DNA from: Arthrinium phaeospermum
Lineage: Eukaryota; Ascomycota; Sordariomycetes; Amphisphaeriales; Apiosporaceae
Assembly: GCA_006503535.1 (NCBI GenBank)
Contig: QYRS01000007.1
Location: 434,001 to 498,000 of the forward strand
Direction: 5' to 3'
DNA length: 64,000 nucleotides
Below are positions 42,674 through 52,924 of this stretch, piece by piece. Under the pieces are notes generated by a model, which saw only the letters and a program-made list of their open reading frames with translations, did no database searches and was not told where the DNA came from. The position numbers were made by a program, and so were the translations under genes. The first letter of the stretch is position 1, and every line of letters begins with the position of its first letter.

Positions 42674-44596
42674 CTAGTTTGGGTGATCAGGGAAGTCCTG
42701 CGGCAATTGCAAGTGCTCGTCGAGCCGGTGCCGACTTCGAACAGACTGCGGAACGGAGTCCACCAGTACCTTCTTCGACTGCGTCCGCATTTCCGGCACC
42801 CTCTGGCTCTTGCTGATATCGGGCAGAGAAAACCCATCGCCAGTCTCGAGAATGCTCGCGAGACCCCTGCGACAAGCATACAGCGGCTTTGGGCCCGGCG
42901 CGTTGGGTCGCCTACGGAGATCGCCAGACTCCTCCCGTAGATTCATCTCCACCAACTCGCCCGCCAACCCGGCGTATAGGGTGGGAGACGTGTCGGATGA
43001 CTTGGCCAGAGAGTACACGGGGGACGACTTGGCATTGATCATGGGCAGATATACCGTATAATTAGGTCGGTAGTAGCTCTCCTTTGAGAGCGCATGCCAT
43101 GTGCACTCGTGCCCTTTCACGTGGTCGCAATAGCCGCGCTCGGGATGAGAGGGAGGTTTGGTCAAAGTGGGGGGCCGTGGCGATGGATACGGAGTCTCAC
43201 TGCTGCACGGTAAAGATGCGGTATGCAGGTAGGCCTTGCTCCAGCGAAAATCGAAGATCTTGACAGTGTTTGCTCGAGCATTGCCAGCGATGAACCGTTC
43301 TGTTCCGTACGCCAAAAGCGCCCCGCTAGGAGTCATGACTTCAAAGTTGTCTTGGAAGATTGTATCGACAGGCGATGGCGACCGCATGTCCTGAAGACGG
43401 ATAGTGCCATCTTCGTATGAGCTCAAGACGACGTTGCCTTTCCCGCCGGCGACGGAGGCCGCATCAATGGGGAGCAGCCCTCGAACGGTCGCATTAGCCC
43501 AATCTTTCAGCGCATAAACATCCGTGGCGCGAGTCGAAGGGAGTATTTTCGACGCCGCATCCAGACGCGGACCAGTGGGCGACAAGGTCAGGTATCGCAG
43601 GGGCTGCGTACTGCTAGTCATTCCAAGAACAAGACCCCCGCTCGCTGTGAAGCGCATGCAACGTATAGTCTTGAAAGTCGCCGAGCCTTCAAGTGAGTGA
43701 ACGTCGAAAGCATCTCTTGGCTTTACACTGATATGTTCTTCGCCATCTTCAGTGCCCGCCTTGTCATCTTCAAGAGGGTCTACATTATACAAGAACACAT
43801 TGCCCTTCGTACTCGCAGCCAGAGTACTTGACTTGTGGTCGAAATCGAGGGCCTGGATTTCGCTCTGCGTGTAGCGGTCTTGCACATCTTCGGCGGCAGA
43901 GGGCTGGAAGCTCATGCGTGTTCGTCCAAAGTTGGCTGGGTCAAGTGAAAGAAGCCGGAGGTCGCCGCTGGCTCTGCCCACCACAACATTGGACTGAGTT
44001 TGATGGTCCAGTATTGATATCGAAGTCACATCATCCCTTCCAGATTTGAATCCATCCTGGGAGCCTTTTAGGGAATGCCATGTCTCAGAAGGCGAAGCGG
44101 TTGCTGCTGTGTCTCGAGACCGAGCGAAGATGTCCTCTCCAGCACCCCACACCACCGTCTCCCGCACAGATTTCCCTTCCTGGCGGGAAGATGCATCTAC
44201 GATGATGTGGCATGGAAAAGTCTGAGTACGCTGGTCCGGCCTTTGTTGCCTTCGGTCACCCCCACCTCGAGCACCTCTAGGTTGCTGGTCTTTATGCGGA
44301 ATGAGAGAGTCGACAGTCAAGGCGTGCCTTTCCCAAGCCCGCGATTGCCATGTCAAGGTCTTCGCCAGCACCTGCCATTCGTCATCCGGAACGTTTTGGG
44401 GGATGCGAAGAGTGCCGAAGTGGCTTCTCACAAAGTTGCGCCAGCCATCGACCTTGACCGCTTCACGGAGCCTTCGAGAGGTGGTGCCGAGACGGGCAAC
44501 ACTCCTCGCCGTATTGAGATGGCTGAGAATGATTAGAAGAACATCTAAAGGTAAGGTGTCGAGTCGCGTGGACTCGTCGAGAGTGAGAAACTCCAT
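42674..44596 (-). CDS. F-box protein with C-terminal WD40-like region
   Basis: A single-exon frame, 640 residues from MEFLTLDES (653 from an upstream ATG at 44635). The F-box (about residues 13-55) is L-D-T-L-P-L-D-V-L-L-I-I-L-S-H-L...S-R-R-L-R-E. The rest shows repeated beta-propeller-like segments, for example I-Q-A-L-D-F-D-H...G-N-V-F-L-Y-N-V, I-R-C-M-R-F-T-A-S-G-G-L-V-L-G and V-V-L-S-S-Y-E-D-G-T-I-R-L-Q-D-M-R. It would be the substrate-recognition subunit of an SCF ubiquitin ligase. The substrate is unknown. The N-terminal choice is a guess from the usual position of the F-box. Confidence 0.85.
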   Translation of the reverse strand: MEFLTLDESTRLDTLPLDVLLIILSHLNTARSVARLGTTSRRLREAVKVDGWRNFVRSHFGTLRIPQNVPDDEWQVLAKTLTWQSRAWERHALTVDSLIPHKDQQPRGARGGGDRRQQRPDQRTQTFPCHIIVDASSRQEGKSVRETVVWGAGEDIFARSRDTAATASPSETWHSLKGSQDGFKSGRDDVTSISILDHQTQSNVVVGRASGDLRLLSLDPANFGRTRMSFQPSAAEDVQDRYTQSEIQALDFDHKSSTLAASTKGNVFLYNVDPLEDDKAGTEDGEEHISVKPRDAFDVHSLEGSATFKTIRCMRFTASGGLVLGMTSSTQPLRYLTLSPTGPRLDAASKILPSTRATDVYALKDWANATVRGLLPIDAASVAGGKGNVVLSSYEDGTIRLQDMRSPSPVDTIFQDNFEVMTPSGALLAYGTERFIAGNARANTVKIFDFRWSKAYLHTASLPCSSETPYPSPRPPTLTKPPSHPERGYCDHVKGHECTWHALSKESYYRPNYTVYLPMINAKSSPVYSLAKSSDTSPTLYAGLAGELVEMNLREESGDLRRRPNAPGPKPLYACRRGLASILETGDGFSLPDISKSQRVPEMRTQSKKVLVDSVPQSVRSRHRLDEHLQLPQDFPDHPN

Positions 44597-45564
44597 TTCG
44601 GACAGGATGTGGTTGAGACGAAATACCCAGATCATTCGATGGAATTGTGTGTTGGTTGCGGGTGAGGAAAGCGTTTAGAAATTGTGGTAGGCCACGATCA
44701 TGGCCTGTTCTCGCAGGTAATATGGGTATCCGTCTCTATACCAGATCCACGTCCATGTTGGCTTCAATGTTGAGTCATCAATCGCCGTGAATGTAGTAAG
44801 GCAAGCTGAAATCAAATTCGAGTCATCCAAGGTGGATCAGAGAATTGACATCATGGCCGCTACTGGACTTCTGCCTGGCGGAACAAGCGTGTATGTAATA
44901 TATACAATTTTGGCATGGCTGATTGGCGTGGCATCCTCAAGTCTTGTCCCAGAAACAGATAAAGTCGATTCCGAACCCACCTGCGTTTCGCATGGTCATG
45001 CAGCATGTAGGGAACAAGTATGCGCCCAACAGTAAATGCATTGAGTGCTCTGAATTGAACGAACATCGAACTTTGCAAGGTAAGGAAATGCAGATAAAGC
45101 ATTGAGTCTGATGGTTACCCGAAACCCAGTCACGAGTGAATGCACTAAAGGGGTTTATGCAGATTCGCATCGTTATATTGCATATTTCTGAAGCAGCAAC
45201 AACTCCAAGGTCCGAGGCATATCTCCCCGCTCAAGAAGCATTTACAAACTACAATGCCTCTATCATGGTCATTCAGATCCTCCCTCTAGCGATTAGGAAT
45301 CTATCCAGAGCTCAGTCATCTCGCATTGCGTCCATTTCAAGTAAACAGTATATATTTGTATCTTACATCCGATCAAGCGTTTTCTGTACCCCGAATTACT
45401 CTACTACAGAATAAATGAATAAATATCACTGTCGCTTGTTTCATCAACTGGTCATTTCAAAGACGGAATTTACACTGGCCGCTTGAAAAATAACCTGCTG
45501 AAATCTGCCCCCCTCTACCTGCTGAGCTCATTGTGCTGTGGTGGAATACTTGTCCTGGTCCGAA
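44597..45564. other. divergent spacer between F-box gene and P450
   Basis: About 0.97 kb with AT-rich stretches. Only short overlapping frames are present. It presumably holds both promoters. Confidence 0.4.
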
Positions 45565-47317
45565 ATGGCACTTGAGGTATTCTGTCATGATTTTGGGTGG
45601 CCTGTCGTCATCTTGTTGATAGGTCTGTCTTTGTTCCGGTTTACCCTGCACCCAGTCCTGTTTTCGCCTTTGGCCCAGATCCCGAAAGCACATTGGTCAT
45701 GTGCTGTCTCCCCAATCTGGATCCTCTGGGTCAGGTATATCAGTAAGGAGAACAGAACCATTGGCAAAGCTCATCGAAGGCATGGGCCCGTCGTCCGCCT
45801 CGCCCCTTACGAGGTCAGCATCAACGACATGGAGAGTGTGAAGACGGTCTACCAAGGCGGTTTCGACAAACACCAATGGTATTCCGTGTTCAACAATTAT
45901 GGGTGAGTCCACAGAAACGCCATCTAAGTCAGTTACTACCTACAAGCAAAATTCTGAGAAACTACCAGCGTGCCGAACATGTTCTCTTCGATCTATGCGA
46001 AGCACCATTCCATCAGGAAACGGATGATATCCCACGTCTACTCCAAGTCATATCTTCACTCGTCCGCTGCTCTTGCCGCGCAGGCAGACGTTATTCTCAA
46101 CGACCGGGTACTCCCTATCCTCGACGCGACTTTTCGTGAGGGACAGGAGCTCCAAGGAATTGATGTGCATTCGCTTTTCGCAGCTGTGGCCATGGACTTC
46201 ATCTCGGCCTACTGTTTTGGCCTTGGCAACAGCCCCAGCTTTGTACAACAGAAGACTTACCGCGACTATTGGCAGGGACTTTATCGTGCTCGAAAAGGGT
46301 ATTCCTTCTTCAGTCAGGAGTTGCCATTGCTATCTAAGGTCTCCAGTTCTATCGGCCTCCATTTGACACCTGTGAATGTCGACGCCGCAAACAGAGAGCT
46401 GGAGAAATGGTGCGGAAAGCTGTGCGCCGCCACACTAGACTCTCTCCAGATGAATGACAACAAGCCGCAGGCTCCCGCAGACCACCCTGTCGTGATAAGT
46501 GCGTTGTTGTCCGGGCTGGATAAGGAGGAAGTAACCAGAGGAAAGGAATCCCCCATATTCAGTACTGCAATATCCCAGAGAAATCTCACCATCTCTTCAG
46601 AGATCTTTGATCACCTATTAGCGGGACAGGAGACTACCGGAGTAGCTTTGACTTACCTATCATGGCACCTATCCCGGTCGCGGGATCTCCAGCATCAGTT
46701 GCGAGATGAGCTCCTCTCCCTAACACCAAATATGAGCATGAAGGGTGGCAAGGTCACCATACCCAATTCCGGGCAGCTAGACCGCCTACCATTGCTGCAT
46801 GCCGTTATTGTCGAGACTGTCAGGCTATATGCGCCCGCAGGCGGGCCGGAGCCGCGAGTTACACCCGATCCATCGTGTCGGATAGGACCCTATACGCTCC
46901 CTGGCGGTGTGCGCATTTCGGCATCGGCATACAACTTGCACCGGGATGAGAAGTGTTTCCCGCATGCGGAGACCTGGGATCACACCAGATGGCTACACGA
47001 TGAGGAGAAACAGAAAGAGATTAGCCGGCAGTTCTGGGGATTCTCCAGCGGGGGTCGCATGTGCCTGGGCTCGAACTTCGCAATGCACGGTAGGTAAAGT
47101 CTGCAGCTTGCAAATGGGCTAATAAGCGTACCAACGAGAATCGGGAACTAACATAGTTGGCGCAGAAATGAAGCTGCTTGTCGCAGCCATTTATACCAAC
47201 TATACGAGCCACATTGTCGACGATGAGGGTATTGAGCCCACGGACGGCTACACCTCTCACCCCACCAGCGGCCAGCTCTGGCTGCGCTTTGAGAGGGTCA
47301 AGCCAGCGAACAAATAG
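45565..47317 (+). CDS. cytochrome P450, monooxygenase type
   Basis: A P450 of 536 residues in three exons: 45565-45902, 45969-47089 and 47166-47317. The N-terminal membrane helix is W-P-V-V-I-L-L-I-G-L-S-L-F. The I-helix L-L-A-G-Q-E-T-T-G-V has the canonical acid-Thr pair, the K-helix is E-T-V-R, and the heme loop F-S-S-G-G-R-M-C-L-G-S-N-F-A has Cys near residue 478. The last intron (GTAGGT/GCAG, 76 bp) falls right after the heme helix, joining A-M-H to E-M-K-L-L-V-A-A-I-Y. This is a standard fungal class II hydroxylase of the ER. The substrate is unknown. It is unlike the P450 at 37318 in both the I-helix and the heme loop. Confidence 0.9.
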
Positions 47318-48268
47318 GTAGGTAGCCGCTTTCGGACCCTGCACTAAGCGAGACATCCGGGGACCTGGGGACTTGGGGGAAATGCCACCCATCTTCCAAT
47401 CGGCTTGTTGTTGAAGTGGATGCACTTTCCCCAGCTGTGCAGAAGCTCAGCGAGTCAGCGCGCAGCTCGGTACAACGCCGTAGTGTCCCACATTAGCCTC
47501 CAGGCCTAGATCAAGCAATACAACAGGCAGACCTGTGAAGTCCCTATAGACTGAAAAGACGATTTTACTCCTGATCTTGCTTACTATATCTATATCTCTT
47601 CAAGGCGCTCACGCTTGAAGTATCAAATGACCCCAATACAAGGGCGCCATCTTGGGTCACGAGGCATTGCAGTTTCGCGGCCTGTTTGTAGACATGCGTG
47701 AGTAAGCATATGAAGTTGGTGTGTCTGATTCGAGCTGTTCTGGCATGTGAAAGTCTGGCCCAGGCTCGCCCCGAAGACCAGCGACGCCCTGCGCTGCCAA
47801 CCACCAAAGAATGGTCCACTTGGGAGACGGCAAGACAGCTAGAAATTTAGCGGTCTCACAGGGCTACGCCTGACATGTGCCCCTCCAGAAGGTGCTGGGT
47901 GCCCCCAATTGAAAGGCCAAACTTTGCAAGCTGATGTCAGAATGCACCTCCGAGGCTTGCGCGCCGCACTGACAGGGGTGCTGTGGTGCCGGACGGTTAC
48001 TAAAGCAATGTGACCCGCTTCGATCTGCAGTTCCGAGGTTCATTCATACGACAAGTCGAGCAATACCGAATCCATACAAAGCGGCCGGACCAACAGGACA
48101 GTAATACTTCAACTTCAACTTCATTTTCTTTTCTATTGCATCGGAACCTATTGCGCAACCTGTATCCATCTACATTACCTGTCCCCTTTACCAAACTCGC
48201 TCGTCGCAGCGTGTAATCGTCTTCCTTCATCACCCCGGACAACCCACACCGCAATACCAGCAATCAAG
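47318..48268. other. spacer and thiolase promoter
   Basis: About 0.95 kb. The last 150 bp before the thiolase ATG are CT/CA-rich with repeated cttcaa units, typical of a highly expressed fungal leader. No gene is seen. Confidence 0.4.
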
Positions 48269-49793
48269 ATGGGTGGTAAGTGACGCTCGAGGCACATCCT
48301 TTACCCCCTACAATGCCGTAAATGCCAAAAGAGAAGCCATACTGACGATCTTTTCGTGGGGGATCTACAGCTCTCGACCGCCTACAGCAGATCTCCGGCC
48401 AGATCTCTGGCGCGAAATCCGCAAAGGAGCGACTCCTGATCAAGAGCCCCGACGATGTAAGCTCTCCTCTACCAACATACAACCTCCACCACTGCCCGGC
48501 TAGCTATCTTCGCTTCGACAAAAAGCTGACCCTTCCGATTTCCCATAGATCGTCGTAACAGCATGCCTCCGCACCGCCTTCACCAAGGGCGGCAAGGGCG
48601 GCTTCAAGGACACCCACGCGGCGGACCTGATGGCCGGCGCCCTCAAGGGCATCATTGAGCGCTCCAAGATCGACCCCTCGCTGGTCGAGGACGTGTGCGT
48701 CGGCGAGGTCCTGGCCCCCGGCGGCGGCGCCACCGAGATGCGCGCCGCGGCCCTCGTCGCCGGCTTCCCCGAGACCACCGCCGTCCGCACCCTCAACCGC
48801 CAGTGCTCCTCGGGCCTGCAGGCCTGCGCCGACGTCGCCAACCAGATCCGTGCGGGCATGATCGAGGTCGGCATCGGCGCCGGCGTCGAGAGCATGAGCT
48901 TACACTACGGGTACGTAACACTCAGAAGATGGATGCTATTGAGATTGCAAGCCAGGAACCATTGCTGACAACTGACTTCTTTCCCGCATGATAGCCCCGC
49001 CGCCGTTTCCGAATTCTCCGAGCAGCTCGAGTCCGTTCCCGAAGCCGCCAACTGCAAGGTGCCCATGGGCGTCCTGTCGGAGAACATGGCCACCGACCTC
49101 AAGATCGCACGCAAAGACCAGGACGCCTTCGCGGCGTCGTCGTACCAGAAGGCCGAGAAGGCGCAGCAGGCCGGCCTCTTCGACGAGGAGATCCACCCGC
49201 TGACGGTGAAGTGGGAGGACCCCAAGACGGGCGAGACCAAGACCATCACGGTGGCTAAGGACGACGGCGTGCGGCCGGGTACCACGGCGGAGTCGCTGGG
49301 CAAGATGAAGGGCGCCTTCGCGCAGGGCGGGTCCATCCACGCCGGCAACGCGTCGCAAATCTCGGACGGCGCCGCCGCCGTGCTGATGATGAAGCGGTCG
49401 ACGGCCGAGAAGCTGGGGCAGCCGATCCTGGGCAAGTACGTCGCGGCGTCCATTGTGGGCGTGAAGCCGCTGCTCATGGGCCTGGGCCCCTGGCGCGCCA
49501 TCCCCAAGGTGTTTGAGCTCACCGGCATCTCCAAGGACGATGTCGACATCTTTGAGATCAACGAGGCCTTTGCCAGCCAGTGCATCTACTGCGCCAACCA
49601 GCTCGGCCTGCCCATGGAGAAGATCAACCCCAAGGGCGGCGCCATCGCCTTTGGCCACCCGCTCGGCTGCACTGGCGCCCGCCAGGTCAGCACCCTGCTC
49701 TACGAGCTGAGGCGGCGCGGCGAGAAGGTCGGTGTCACGAGTATGTGTATCGGTACCGGTATGGGTATGGCTGCCGTCTGGGTTGCCGAGTAG
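48269..49793 (+). CDS. peroxisomal 3-ketoacyl-CoA thiolase
   Basis: An acetyl-CoA C-acyltransferase of 417 residues that cleaves 3-ketoacyl-CoA in fatty-acid beta-oxidation. There are four exons: 48269-48275 (ATG GGT G only), 48371-48456, 48549-48910 and 48995-49793. The N-terminus M-G-A-L-D-R-L-Q-Q-I-S-G-Q-I-S contains R-L-x5-Q-I, a PTS2-like peroxisomal signal. The acyl-accepting Cys is in L-N-R-Q-C-S-S-G-L-Q-A (about residue 117), the catalytic His in G-A-I-A-F-G-H-P-L-G, and the second Cys in S-M-C-I-G-T-G-M-G. A 7-base first exon would be missed by simple gene finding. It is convergent with the OCD-like gene. Confidence 0.92.
48276..48370 (+). other. intron 1 of thiolase (after 7-base exon)
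   Basis: GTAAGT donor and CTACAG acceptor, 95 bp. The join makes M-G-A-L-D-R-L-Q-Q-I and supplies the PTS2-like signal. Confidence 0.85.
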
Positions 49794-50121
49794 AGAATTG
49801 AAGAAAAAAAGTTGCCTCCCGGGAAATTGGTATAATGCATGGGTTGCGGTCGTTTCGAAATCAGCATCATTATTATTACGTTTGCATTGATATGGTATTC
49901 GCTTGTATTGGTTCCACGGCACAATTAGCTTAGGCTTATTTCTACGTAGTCTGTACGAAGAACGAGGAAGAGACTTTGACATGACCCGATTACTACCTCC
50001 CACATCTCTCACGGTTTCTGTTTCTATTTAATCTTGACAACACTAATCCATCGTGACCGATAAAACGACAAAACGCCAATCAGAACAGGAAAGGTTCCAA
50101 CATCAGGCTGTCCCACTCGCT

Positions 50122-51840
50122 CTACGAGAAGTCCGCGATATGATGGCCCATGCCCTTCTCCTTGGCGAGCCGGATGAGCTCGGTGCCGACGACGAGGTCC
50201 ATGAGCCCGAGCCCCACGCTCTTGTAGATGACGTTGCCCGACGTCAGCCACCGGGCCAGGTGGTCCGGCTGGTCTTGTTGCTGTTGTTGTTGCTGCTGCT
50301 GCTTGGCGCGGATGGATCCCTGGCTAGAGGACCGCCGCTTGTGCACCTTGCTGAAGAGGCTGGTGTAGCTGCCGGACCGCTTGGGGCTCCCCGTGCCCCG
50401 GCCGCTGCTCTCGCCGCCGCCAACGTCGCCGCTGCCGCGCCGCTCCAGGGCGGCTTCGGCGGAGTTGCGGCCGTAGATGCTTGACATGGCGGAGCTGCCG
50501 GATGCGAGGTCGAGCTTGTCCAGGTCGGACGAGACGTCGGTCGAGGAGAGAGTCGAGCCCGGGGTCGACGCTGAGGCTATGGAGTCCTCTTCCTCGGCTG
50601 CTTTGCGGATCATGACCAGCTCGCCGAGCCTAGTTTTGTTGGTTTCATGTTAGCTATTTGGGACTACGTTCCCTCTGCTCGTTTCGTACAGGGCTGGGGT
50701 GGTGGGTGTGTGTATATGTGTGCGTGTACTTACTCCACCATCTGGTTGGGCTGGATGCCGGCCTCGATGATCTCGCCCGCCTCCTTCAACGCCCCGTCCA
50801 GCGTGTCCACGACGACGACGCCGCCCTCGGTCGCGTGCTTGTGAAAGTGGATGCCAGCGGACCCATGCGTGCCGCGGACGGCCTGCTCAAGCAGCTCGCG
50901 AGGGATCTCGCGCATCTCGGGCTTGTAGCTGCCGATGGCCACGATCAGCCGCCCCTTGCGGCGGCCGTTGGTGTTGGTGAGGATGGTCGGGTCGAACAGC
51001 GGCTCGTGGGAGGGGGTGCAGCAGTAGATGACGTCGGCGGCGCGGACGTACTCCTTGGTCAGGCGCTCGTACTCGCCGTACGAGGGCGTCAGGACGGCGA
51101 AGCGCGCGTCGGCCCAGCCCTCGCGCTCCCGCGTCGCCAGGGGCACGTCGTAGAACTTCTTGAGGATCGTCTGCGCGCTGTCGCTGAACTGCCGGTTGAT
51201 CACGTACACCTGCTTCACCTTGTCGCCGCGCAGCTGCAGCGCCAGCCGCACGTGCCAGTACGCCTGCAGCCCCGAGCCGAACACGGTCAGCGTCCGGACG
51301 TGCTGCCGCTTCGTCAGCAGGCAGGACGAGGCCAGCGCCGTCCGGAACGCCGTCAGGGTCTTGGCGTGGAGAAAGCCCGTCGGGACGCCCTGCGGCGAGA
51401 AGACGGTGACGGAGCCCGTCGGTTTCACGGTGGGCTTGCCGGGCGCGGCATTTCCTCCGGATAGCGTGACAACTGGGCGAGTATTAGCGGCGGCGTAGAG
51501 GGTGATGGTGTCTTCTGTGGAGAAGCTTATGTGCTGCTGTTACGCAGTAGTTGCCCACCACGTCGGAAGAACAATAGGTCGGTGAATCTGGCAACTTACC
51601 CTTGACTGCATGCCCGTCCGCATTGATGCTGGGCATAAACAAGGTTGTCGCGTTAGTTGCATTGGAATGCACTACTGTTCGCTCCGGCTGGTGGATCAGC
51701 CCGGCCTCGATATTCTGTGTGCCGGTTGAGTAGTCGCGCAGGGCGCTTCTCATCTGGTCCGCAAGCGCCTCGGTCTCGGCGCCCGTAAGGGACTCGCAGA
51801 TGTTCCGGATGTCGTCATCGGACAGCACAGTCAGCGACAT
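50122..51840 (-). CDS. ornithine cyclodeaminase/mu-crystallin-like protein with insertion
   Basis: An NAD(P)-binding OCD/mu-crystallin-family protein of 509 residues in three exons: 51840-51600, 51514-50734 and 50629-50122. The core is recognisable: T-T-L-F-M-P-S, then V-F-S-P-Q-G-V-P-T-G-F-L-H-A-K-T-L-T-A-F-R-T-A, then the Rossmann G-S-G-L-Q-A-Y-W-H, then I-Y-C-C-T-P-S-H-E-P-L-F-D and the terminal I-Y-K-S-V-G-L-G-L-M-D. Between E-L-G-E-L-V and the last segment lies an insertion of about 110 residues (about 350-460), Ser/Gly-rich and ending in nine glutamines. Family members include ornithine cyclodeaminase, ketimine reductase and thyroid-hormone binders, so the substrate is open. Confidence 0.85.
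50268..50306 (-). repeat. CAG/CAA repeat encoding polyglutamine
   Basis: A glutamine-coding trinucleotide run (Q9) inside the OCD-like gene. It mixes CAA and CAG codons and is likely length-variable between strains. Confidence 0.7.
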
Positions 51841-52924
51841 GGTCAGAGAACTGGCTGCTGCTGGCTATTTACTTTTGGGCCCCGACAAGAAATGGCCTGA
51901 TGAGTCTCCTTATTTGGTAATCTTTCCCAGATGTTTATAAAGTAGCTAGGGTACTATTTATGTGTTTGCAATTCGGCCGCGGCGGGATTTAACATGATAT
52001 CATCTCCTGATCAACGTTGCCTGCAGGGCGGCGGGCCGTTTGCAGACTATCAGCCGGTGTCGGCGTCAGTACCGGGAAAACAGATCGCCTCCATGGGCTG
52101 CTCCAGACTCCCCTGCCTGTCACTGTTCTTCCGGATCGTCCATAGAATCAAGAATATTGGACGCCCAATAATACTCTTGTCGCCTCACCAACCCATAGGA
52201 CACCGCCAATTGAGGTTTGTTTTGAGAGATGACGCCCCCTACGCCCCTCCAGTTCCAACCCACCACCCGCATTCATCTAGCGGGTTGTCATGTGTGTCTG
52301 GTGGGGCCAGCGGTATTGCTGATAAGTGAATATGGTTAGCTGACAGGCGAGTCTAATTCTAAATTCGACCACACAAGCCTATCTGCTCTTGAGACAGTAC
52401 AGTAGTAGTACGACCTTGAAAGGTTAGGTAGTTAACGTCTGAATTCCCTTGACTAGTAGTAGTATGTTTCTGAAGGTAACAGATCCAAACTTACCTTTCC
52501 AGGGTAGCACGAGTGCATGTTTGAATCGCGCCTCACAGGTCAAACAAATGTCTGCCGAGCTCTAAAGACAGACAAACATACGTGGGCTTCTGCTGGTAAT
52601 GGTAACGTTCGGAACGAAACGGACGGGATCGGTATGAGCTGACGTCCTTCCCCGCGACGCATGCGGCGGCAGCAAGCCAACAAAAGAAGGAACAAGATCT
52701 TGATGGATGATTTTGGTAGACCCATACGTAGTATTGTTGTTTCATTGTGGCTTCTACTGAGCTACTCTCTGCTCTATGGTGATACGAGCATGGGTATTGC
52801 CTCTATATTGGTGTAACGAATCTCATTCTGCCGCGAACTCCATGGAATTCATTGATGGGCTATCTCCTGGTTTCTAGACTGAGCCAAATCAGCCGAGAGC
52901 CATTATTGTTCAGGTTGAAAGCCT
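51841..52924. other. spacer between OCD-like gene and AT-rich island
   Basis: About 1.1 kb of normal composition (roughly 45-50% GC by eye) that falls abruptly at about 52920. Short frames are present but no gene is supported. Confidence 0.4.
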
